Positions 58,390 to 64,000 of a stretch of 64,000 nucleotides of DNA are shown here, piece by piece (the stretch's first letter is position 1; every line of letters starts with the position of its first letter). The position numbers and the translations under genes are program-made. Location: NCBI GenBank assembly GCA_965249205.1, contig CBDFLL010000006.1, positions 1,488,001-1,552,000 on the forward strand. Direction: 5' to 3'. Origin of the DNA: JAQBVV01 sp965249205 (lineage in GTDB: Bacteria > Acidobacteriota > Vicinamibacteria > Vicinamibacterales > UBA2999). The notes under the pieces were generated by a model. The model had not been told where the DNA came from. It saw only the letters and a program-made list of their open reading frames with translations, and searched no databases.

Positions 58390-59660
58390 TGAGACAAGGG
58401 TGACATTTCATTCCGGAGACATGGGTGACACGCTCCCCCGAGATGGGAGGGTGTCATGCCTTGGAAGGAGTGTCATGTCGTGGACGAGCGTCTCCGATTC
58501 ATAGCCCGCCGGCTCGATGGCGAGAAGATGGCGGCCCTCTGTAAAGAGTTCGGCATCTCCCGGAAGACCGGCTACAAGATTTACGACCGCTACAAGGACT
58601 GTGGGGTGCACGGACTGACGGATCGGAGCCGGCGGCCCTACCGACACGCCAACCAGCTCCCGCTGGCTATTGAGCAGTGGATCGTCAGGTTGAAGCGGGA
58701 GTATCCCAATTGGGGCGCACCCAAGATCCGCGAGCGCCTCCGCCGCCGGTGCCCGGCGGTGCAGTGTCCGGCGATCAGCACGGTCCATGCCGTGCTGGAT
58801 CGGCATGGGTTGGTGACGCATCGCCGCCGGCGCCGCCATCGAGCCGAGGGCACGACGCTGTCCCGGCCGACGCAGCCCAACGCCCTGTGGTGCGCCGACT
58901 ACAAGGGCGAGTTCATGCTCGCGAATCGACGCTACTGCTATCCCTTGACCGTCACCGACTTCGCCAGCCGGTACCTGATTACCTGCGACGCCCTCTCGAC
59001 GACGCAGGAGCGGTATGCCTTCGCCGTCTTTGAGCGCACCTTCAAGGACTTCGGGCTCCCCAGCGCTATCCGGACCGACAATGGGGTGCCCTTTGCGTCC
59101 CCCAATGCCCTGTATGGCCTCAGCAAGTTGTCGGTCTGGTGGTTACGCTTGGGGATCGACATCGAGCGCATCCAGCCCGGGCACCCCGAGCAGAACGGCC
59201 GCCACGAGCGGATGCATCTGACGTTGAAAACCGAAGCCACCAAGCCGGCCGTGGCAACGTCCTGCAACAGCAGGCGCGCTTCGATGCCTTCCTCGAACGC
59301 TTCAACCACGAACGCCCCCATCAAGCGCTGGGCATGCAGGTCCCTGGTGAGGTCTACCGGCCGTCACCTCGACCGTATCAGGGGCTCAGCGACCTGGACT
59401 ATCCGTGGCATGACTGGACGGCCACCGTGACGACCTGCGGCCGCATCTGCTACAAACGGCGCAAGATCAATCTGAGCTTGGTGTTCGCGGGCCAGAACGT
59501 CGGCGTGCGGCAAGTGAGCGACCGCGTCTGGCTCGTGAGCTTCATGCAGTACGATCTCGGCTACTTCGATGACGAAACCAGCCGCCTTGAACCGATCGGT
59601 AACCCATTTGGTCCGAAAGTGTTACCTATGTCGCCGGAATGATCTGTAACCCATGTGTCC
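58390..59660 (+). mobile_element. IS481-family element between tRNA genes
   Basis: Imperfect inverted ends of about 40 bp: the left reads TCATTCCGGAGACATGGGTGACA, the right (inverted) TCATTCCGGCGACATAGGTAACA, each preceded by a further GGGTGACA or GGGTTACA half. It encloses one transposase frame. It is inserted between tRNA-Lys and tRNA-Arg(CCG). Confidence 0.82.
58456..59642 (+). pseudogene. IS481-type transposase with frameshift
   Basis: A helix-turn-helix N-terminus (ALCKEFGISRKTGYKIYDRY) and an rve integrase core (WCADYKGEF with the first Asp, SAIRTDNGVPFAS with the second, HPEQNGRHERMH with the Glu). After KTEATKPAVA the frame must shift at about 59255 to continue as NVLQQQARFDAFLERFNHERPHQALG. 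A single missing base explains it. As written, the product lacks about 130 C-terminal residues. Confidence 0.88.
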
Positions 59661-59680
59661 GGAATGGACCCGAATGGTGT

Positions 59681-59757
<77 letters not shown>

Positions 59758-59845
59758 CTGGATTGTGCGACTCGTGATTCGCGCTCGATGATCCAGTCGT
59801 CCGCGACCAACACGCTGCCATCTCCTCGCGTGTAGGAAAAGGCGT

Positions 59846-59922
<77 letters not shown>

Positions 59923-59959
59923 AGGCATGTAACTATCTGTAATAACGTGGCTTATCACA

Positions 59960-61075
59960 TCATATCGATCCTACTTTTGTTGACTGCCAGCCGGTACTGC
60001 CAGCCGTTTTGACCAACTGCATCCGTGAGCGGCGACGCGGGACTGGCGGCGTCGGCTCGCCCTCCTGGTCGCTTTGAAGGCGTTTGATGGCCGCCGCGTG
60101 TTTGGCCAGCTGCGGCGGCGCGTAGATGGTCGTCGTGGCGGCGTCGGTATGCCCATAGAGATCCTGAATGTCGGCGACGTCCGAGCCGGTCTGCCGCAGG
60201 CCGGCGGCGAACGCATGCCGGATCTGGTAGACCGTGAACGGCTCGGCGCCGGCCCGTGCAGCGGCGGCGGCGATCAGCTTGTTCGCACTCGGACACGACC
60301 ACGCTCCCCACGCCTCGCGCGCGATAAAGTCTCGCGCCGCCGCGAGCCCGTCGCCGACGAGCGGCACGGCGGCGAGCCGACCACCCTTGCCGCGCGGGAC
60401 GGCGACGTACGGGATCGGCGCATCCAGCCGGAAGTCGTCCCGGCGCAGGCGGCCCATCTGGGACGGGCGCATCCCGGTCCAATGCAGCAGGCGCAATCGG
60501 GCCTCCGTCTTCGTGCGCGGGGCCAGCTGTGCCAGCACGGACTCGATGGTAGCACGCGGGATCCATCGCGGCATGGGATCGGGCTTGGGGAAGTGGACCA
60601 GATCGATCAGGTCGACGCTCGCGCGACGGCCGTAGAGCACCTTGACCAGATTCGTGAGGGCGTACCGGCGCTGGTTGCACGACGAGGCGGAGAGCGTCTG
60701 GCGCCACGCGCGCAGCTGGGCATTGAGCCCAGACACGTCCTGGGACAGGTTCAGCGTTCGCACGTGGCCGAACTTCGGGATCCAGGCGTCGAGGTGCCGT
60801 TGTCGGTCGGCGATGCTCACCAACTCGGTCCGCACCTGCTCGAGATACCGCCCGGCGTCATGCGCCAGCGTGTGCCGGGCGCCGTGCGGCAGCGTGCGCA
60901 GGCTCGCGCGCAGCTGGTCGCGCCGCGCCCGGATCGTCTTGAGCGGCGTGCCGCGCGGAAAGCGGATCTCACGCTGGACGCCGTGGACCTTCACGGTGGC
61001 GGCCAGGCCATACCTGTCCTTGTAGATCCCTTCGGCGACACGGGTGCGGCGGCGAGTGGACGGGGGCGGCGCCAT
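59960..61075 (-). CDS. int: Tyrosine integrase of the third element
   Basis: A 371-residue tyrosine recombinase: WTGMRPSQMGRLRRDD with the first Arg, TVYQIRHAFAAGLRQTG with the His/Arg box, DLYGHTDAATTTIYAPP with the GH and nucleophilic Tyr. The N-terminal 150 residues form arm- and core-binding domains. Clearly different from the integrase at 10641. It reads toward the tRNA-Arg pair. Start ATG at 61075, 6 bp after the coiled-coil gene. Confidence 0.9.
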   Translation of the reverse strand: MAPPPSTRRRTRVAEGIYKDRYGLAATVKVHGVQREIRFPRGTPLKTIRARRDQLRASLRTLPHGARHTLAHDAGRYLEQVRTELVSIADRQRHLDAWIPKFGHVRTLNLSQDVSGLNAQLRAWRQTLSASSCNQRRYALTNLVKVLYGRRASVDLIDLVHFPKPDPMPRWIPRATIESVLAQLAPRTKTEARLRLLHWTGMRPSQMGRLRRDDFRLDAPIPYVAVPRGKGGRLAAVPLVGDGLAAARDFIAREAWGAWSCPSANKLIAAAAARAGAEPFTVYQIRHAFAAGLRQTGSDVADIQDLYGHTDAATTTIYAPPQLAKHAAAIKRLQSDQEGEPTPPVPRRRSRMQLVKTAGSTGWQSTKVGSI

Positions 61076-61080
61076 GGGCC

Positions 61081-61341
61081 TCAGGCGGCGTCGCCGGATG
61101 TTCGTCGGCCGGTGATCGCTTCGCGTAGCCCTTCGAGCAAGCCTTCGAGCTTGGCTTGGCCCTGCTCAACAGACGCCACCCGTGTTTCAAGGGCACGGAC
61201 CTCGGCGCGGACTTGCTGGACCTCGGCGCGAATCTGCTGGAGGTCGGCACGGAGGTCGTTCCGTAGTTGCCGTTGCGACGAGGTGAGTAACCCAGCCAGC
61301 GCGACGCCCACGGCCAGAATCGCGATCAGTTCTGCACTCAT
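61081..61341 (-). CDS. Small membrane/coiled-coil cargo protein
   Basis: An 86-residue protein: an N-terminal membrane helix (LIAILAVGVALAGLLTS) and then a long coiled coil with 7- and 11-residue periodicity (LRADLQQIRAEVQQVRAEVRALETRVASVEQGQ). Preceded by GGAGGGAAG. Similar hemolysin-XhlA-like or phage membrane coiled coils exist, but no function can be assigned. First cargo gene upstream of the integrase. Confidence 0.65.
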   Translation of the reverse strand: MSAELIAILAVGVALAGLLTSSQRQLRNDLRADLQQIRAEVQQVRAEVRALETRVASVEQGQAKLEGLLEGLREAITGRRTSGDAA

Positions 61342-61357
61342 GTCAGTGTCTTCCCTC

Positions 61358-61505
61358 CTATGCGAACGTCCGCGCCGCCCACTTCACTTCGCCGATGACG
61401 TCGGCGTCGACCGGCCAGCGGAGCGTCATTCGCCGGGTTGTCGCTGACCAGCCGCCAGCCTTGGCCATCCGCGTGCTGGAGCCGCTTCACCACGGGGCCG
61501 TCGTC
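61358..61505 (-). pseudogene. Repressor 3'-end scar A
   Basis: Begins directly at the stop of the 61504 cargo gene. It reads DGPVVKRLQ (the S24 catalytic-Lys segment), then GWRLVSDNPAN, a one-base frame break, and WPVDADVIGEVKWAARTFA with stop at 61358. It is the last 48 or so codons of an S24 repressor gene, without the helix-turn-helix or the catalytic Ser. Confidence 0.82.
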
Positions 61506-61974
61506 AGGCGGCCGTGTCCGGGGTGGATGCGGGCTGCGACGCCTCTTGAGGCGCTCCACCCGAGGCCGCCTTTTCGGGCTTGTATACAAGTGAAAGGACT
61601 ACACCGCACAGGATGACCTGCAGCATTCCATACACGAACCAGGTGAGCGCCAAAGAGTGGGCAATCGGAAGGGTCGCATACGAATTGTAGGCCGTCGGGA
61701 CCATGACGAAGAGACCGATGCAGAAGCCATACCGCACGCCCTCCATGACGCCCGGTCCTTGGCGAACCGAGTGGAAGAGGTAGACAAAGATAAAGGACCA
61801 CAGCAGCCCGGTCAGCCACATGATCCACATCTTGGACATCATGTCCGCGTCAGGTCGCAAGACGCCTGAGGCTGTCCAGGCATCCGCGAGCAAGACCTCA
61901 TAGACCAGAAAGTTCAGAATCTGATAGACGACAAATACCGCGACCGCAGCGATAAGAAAGGTCTTCCTGTCCAT
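61504..61974 (-). CDS. Four-helix membrane cargo protein
   Basis: A 156-residue protein with four hydrophobic helices (FLIAAVAVFVVYQILNFLVY, WLTGLLWSFIFVYLF, YGFCIGLFVMVPTAY, WFVYGMLQVILCGVVLSLVY) and a polar tail. The layout, with an EGVRYGFCIG turn, recalls a widespread family of unnamed bacterial membrane proteins. AGGAGG lies 7 bp before the ATG. The stop overlaps the start of scar A. Codon use is less GC-rich than the flanks. Confidence 0.72.
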   Translation of the reverse strand: MDRKTFLIAAVAVFVVYQILNFLVYEVLLADAWTASGVLRPDADMMSKMWIMWLTGLLWSFIFVYLFHSVRQGPGVMEGVRYGFCIGLFVMVPTAYNSYATLPIAHSLALTWFVYGMLQVILCGVVLSLVYKPEKAASGGAPQEASQPASTPDTAA

Positions 61975-62033
61975 GCTTTCCTCCTGTCAGATACCAAGAG
62001 CGTCGCCCTGAAATTGCAATCGTTCCGCAGCCC

Positions 62034-62149
62034 TCAAAACGTCCGCGCCGCCCACTTCACCTCGCCGGTGACTTCGGCGTCGGCTGGCCAGGGCAGCGTT
62101 GGCCATTCCTGCTTGTCCGGGTTGTCGCTCACCAATTGCCAGCCGTCGC
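62034..62149 (-). pseudogene. Repressor 3'-end scar B
   Basis: About 38 codons reading DGWQLVSDNP, then LPWPADAEVTGEVKWAARTF and stop at 62034. It is closest to scar A (shared VKWAARTF) and differs from scars C and D. No upstream repressor sequence remains; a Sel1-gene scar abuts it. Confidence 0.82.
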
Positions 62150-62150
62150 G

Positions 62151-62245
62151 CCGCCTACGGTTCGCGCGGGTGCGCCGCGTCCCACTCGCGGGCGCGGCGC
62201 TGGGCCTCGGCGAGTTGTTCGCGGGTCAGCAGCTCGGCTACGGCG
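62151..62245 (-). pseudogene. Sel1-gene 3'-end scar
   Basis: Positions 62151-62209 match 11798-11856 (end of the prophage Sel1 gene) with one difference. The homology continues more weakly to about 62245 (VAELLTREQLAEAQRRAREWDAAHP). The Sel1 repeats themselves are absent. Confidence 0.85.
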
Positions 62246-62299
62246 GGCCTGGAGCAAACTGCGCGAGCAGGGCTTCGCAACCTGAGTCGACCACGTTTC

Positions 62300-63013
62300 T
62301 CAGATCTGATCGAGGGCCTTGCCACCCCAGGGCCGACCCTCGACGACCAGCTTGTACATCTTGTATGTACACCATCGGTCAGCTGCGGCAAATGCCTCGC
62401 TCAGACTGTACGGTTTGCCGCTGTGGATGACGGTCTCTGCTGCCCGCCATTTGTCAAGGTGGTCCCGGCAACAGAAGAAATTTGTGTTGATGCACACGAT
62501 CAAGTAGTAAGGCGCATCGCTCGGGATGCGATCCTCGATCCAGATCCAGGTATCCTCAGGCGTGTGCTCGGTAATCTTGCTACCATCGTCATTGTAGCTA
62601 ATCGAGATTTCACGGTCACAGTATCTGCACGCCGATCGGATGGTCAACATACGCCCCAAGGTCGGTGCCAACGTCAGCGCGTCCATGGCGCAGGGCGAAT
62701 ATGCGATGCGTCCACTGTCTCCCCGTACGATCCGATGGATGGTTGGGATAGCCGCTACCGGATAGAAGGCGATGATGTTCTTGAAGACCGGATCGCGATA
62801 GATTCCGGCAACGCCCTCAAATGCGTTGAGCACCTGGTTGACCACCTCCAGCGGCTGTACCGTCTTCTCAGCGACTTCCTCAAGCGACGGCCGCCTGCCT
62901 TCCTCCAGCAGGGTATTACTAATGTAGACATAGATCTTGCGCATCTCTGCGCTGATCATCGAAGGATCGACTGGGCCGCAGTCCTGTTCACCCGTATTGT
63001 CAGTGCTGGTCAT
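62300..63013 (-). CDS. MerB-like (alkylmercury lyase family) cargo protein
   Basis: A 237-residue protein. The N-terminal winged helix (PSLEEVAEKTVQPLEVVNQVLNAFE) and the core (FYPVAAIPTIHRI, YSPCAMDALTLAPTLGR, WIWIEDRI, FFCCRDHLDKWR, YSLSEAFAAADRW) follow the MerB family in order. The catalytic Cys and Asp of C-A-x-D are kept, but the second catalytic Cys (MerB CFFAS) is Asn in NFFCC, and an extra CRYC pair may bind metal. GGAACGGAGG precedes the ATG. It could be a divergent lyase or a metal sensor. Confidence 0.75.
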   Translation of the reverse strand: MTSTDNTGEQDCGPVDPSMISAEMRKIYVYISNTLLEEGRRPSLEEVAEKTVQPLEVVNQVLNAFEGVAGIYRDPVFKNIIAFYPVAAIPTIHRIVRGDSGRIAYSPCAMDALTLAPTLGRMLTIRSACRYCDREISISYNDDGSKITEHTPEDTWIWIEDRIPSDAPYYLIVCINTNFFCCRDHLDKWRAAETVIHSGKPYSLSEAFAAADRWCTYKMYKLVVEGRPWGGKALDQI

Positions 63014-63103
63014 GTTGCCTCCGTTCCTCCGTCGTGAAATGTTCGCGGCACGTTTGCGGTGACGACCTTACCCTCGGAATTCAGGTCTAAGGCGTGCCGA
63101 GCC

Positions 63104-63225
63104 TCACAACGTCCGCCCCGTCCACATCACCTGCCCCAGCACCTGAGCGTCGCGGGGCCACGGAATCGGCTTAGAGGCTGTGTTGTCGCTGGTGAGCCAC
63201 CAGCCGTCCTCGGTGCGCTGGCGTT
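63104..63225 (-). pseudogene. Repressor 3'-end scar C
   Basis: Reads RQRTEDGWWLTSDNTASKP, then IPWPRDAQVLGQVMWTGRTL with stop at 63104. It is closest to the intact repressor at 14207 (same VLGQVMWTGRTL ending) and to scar D, not to A or B. No start or N-terminal part. Confidence 0.82.
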
Positions 63226-63271
63226 CCGGTTCGACGCACGACTAGCAAATCGCCACCCGGGGGTACGGAGA

Positions 63272-63820
63272 TCAAGGCTCCAGCGACATCGGCTCGCCGC
63301 GGAAGACGTAGGCCACCACGTCTGTGGTATCAGGCACTTCGAGAAGACCTGCCCGCGCGGGAAACTCCAACGCCGGTGTGACCAGCTGGCTCGGACCGTT
63401 TAACGGATACGCCGTGAGCGCACCCACGTCCCCCAGAGGCACCCACCAGACCAGATTTCGAGTTACCCCCTGGAAATCGTCGCGGGGATCGTAGACAAAC
63501 GCCCCGACGAGCGCCGCGGGATTGCGTTTGACGCGGAACTCCCTCCCGCCGACGCGGAGTGTGTTCGGCTCTACGTTCTGAATTACAGCTGCGCGTGCCA
63601 TGCCGTGAAAGATCGCCTCCTCGAAAGATGCGGCGTCATCGGATTCGCTGCGCTCACGCATTTCCTGCAGTGCGCGATCCGCATCGTCGCCGGGCGTGCT
63701 CTCCTCGACGTCTGCCGACGGCGCGGGTTCCTCCTCGGGTGCCTCGGTGCATCCGATCCCAACCACAACACAGAGCGCCGCAATTACGATGACCTCTTGT
63801 CGGCCGCAATTCCTGTTCAT
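63272..63820 (-). CDS. Lipoprotein cargo
   Basis: 182 residues from ATG 63820. The signal region QEVIVIAALCVVVGIGC ends in a lipobox Cys near residue 24. A Glu/Asp/Pro-rich linker and a beta-rich domain (VEPNTLRVGGREFRVKRNPAALVGAFVYDP, LVWWVPLGDVGALTAYPL) follow. The ATG overlaps the TGA of scar D (ATGA), so it may be translated by coupling to upstream frames. Probably an envelope protein expressed in the lysogen. Confidence 0.75.
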   Translation of the reverse strand: MNRNCGRQEVIVIAALCVVVGIGCTEAPEEEPAPSADVEESTPGDDADRALQEMRERSESDDAASFEEAIFHGMARAAVIQNVEPNTLRVGGREFRVKRNPAALVGAFVYDPRDDFQGVTRNLVWWVPLGDVGALTAYPLNGPSQLVTPALEFPARAGLLEVPDTTDVVAYVFRGEPMSLEP

Positions 63821-63927
63821 AACGTCCTCCCCGTCCACATGACTTGCCCGAGGACCACGGCCCCGCCCGGCCACGGCACCGGCTTGTACGCCGGGTTGTT
63901 GCTCACGAGCTGCCAGCCATTGCTCAC
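63817..63927 (-). pseudogene. Repressor 3'-end scar D (36-codon frame)
   Basis: From a GTG that overlaps the stop of the next cargo gene (GTGA) to a TGA overlapping the lipoprotein ATG, 36 codons read NGWQLVSNNPAYKP, VPWPGGAVVLGQVMWTGRTL. The overlaps at both ends could let ribosomes pass through it, linking the flanking cargo genes. Confidence 0.82.
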
Positions 63928-64000
63928 CTAAATGTGGGATGAATGTCTGTATCCTCAGCTATCGCGTACACGTTATCCGTCATAAAGTTCTCAAAGCTGA
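63924..64000 (-). CDS. C-terminal end of a further cargo gene, partial
   Basis: An open frame entering from the right edge and ending at 63924 (24 codons, ending DIHPTFR). It stops exactly where scar D begins, as the other cargo genes do, so it is taken as the next unit of the array. Too short for identification. Confidence 0.5.
   Translation of the reverse strand, partial: SFENFMTDNVYAIAEDTDIHPTFR

Larger units (their letters stand above)
59960..64000 (-). mobile_element. Left end of a third integrative element with cargo array
   Basis: An integrase gene next to tRNA-Arg(TCG) is followed, on the same strand and reading upstream, by small cargo genes separated by remnants of S24 repressor 3' ends. 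The layout integrase-cargo-repressor matches the left end of the P22-like prophage. The element runs off the right edge, so its real repressor, if any, and its second att site are not visible. Confidence 0.72.

Noticed and set aside
61338..61589. 83-codon frame taken as a separate small gene
   Set aside because: Its recognisable part is repressor scar A with a frame break. The upstream residues are out-of-frame reading of the membrane cargo gene.

Overview
The window is a GC-rich bacterial chromosome segment dominated by temperate-phage DNA. The short host stretch (about 51.3-59.9 kb) carries an MFS transporter, a secreted beta-propeller protein, a B12-binding radical SAM protein, degraded insertion sequences, small dispersed repeats and three of the four tRNA genes. 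This suits a soil or sediment Gram-negative, perhaps an Acidobacteriota-like lineage, but nothing here fixes the taxon.

Region 1 (1-10203, leftward) is the packaging and head module of an HK97-type siphovirus running off the left edge: ParB/methyltransferase, TerS, TerL, portal, morphogenesis protein, zinc ribbon, prohead protease, capsid, connector, gp10-like protein and a neck gene. A near-consensus parS site lies between it and the next element.

Region 2 (10462-51257) is a complete P22-like prophage of about 40.8 kb in tRNA-Leu(CAG), bounded by 58-bp direct repeats. The left end holds integrase, two cargo genes (Sel1-repeat protein, membrane protein) and an S24 repressor facing a Cro-like gene across paired 14-bp operators. 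A long rightward early operon follows: CII-like regulator, Sak4-like ATPase, PD-(D/E)XK nuclease, O-like initiator with internal iterons, DnaB and several methyltransferases. Next come a C5-methyltransferase/Vsr pair and a convergent GHKL ATPase. The late operon follows P22 order (TerS, TerL, portal, scaffold, coat, gp4, gp10, ejection proteins), then small membrane genes on the opposite strand where P22 has immI, then fibre, glycine-rich adhesin, lysis genes with an added esterase, and a ClpP-like cargo cassette next to attR.

Region 3 (59960-64000) starts beside two tRNA-Arg genes with a third integrase and runs off the right edge. Four cargo genes (coiled coil, membrane protein, MerB-like, lipoprotein) and the end of a fifth are separated by four short remnants of an S24 repressor 3' end, plus one remnant of a Sel1 gene 3' end. 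Region 2 has one such scar at the equivalent place. Cargo genes therefore seem to accumulate between repressor and integrase, each arriving with a copy of the neighbouring gene's 3' end. A parallel pattern, with scars of the ejection-protein gene, occurs at the immI-like locus.
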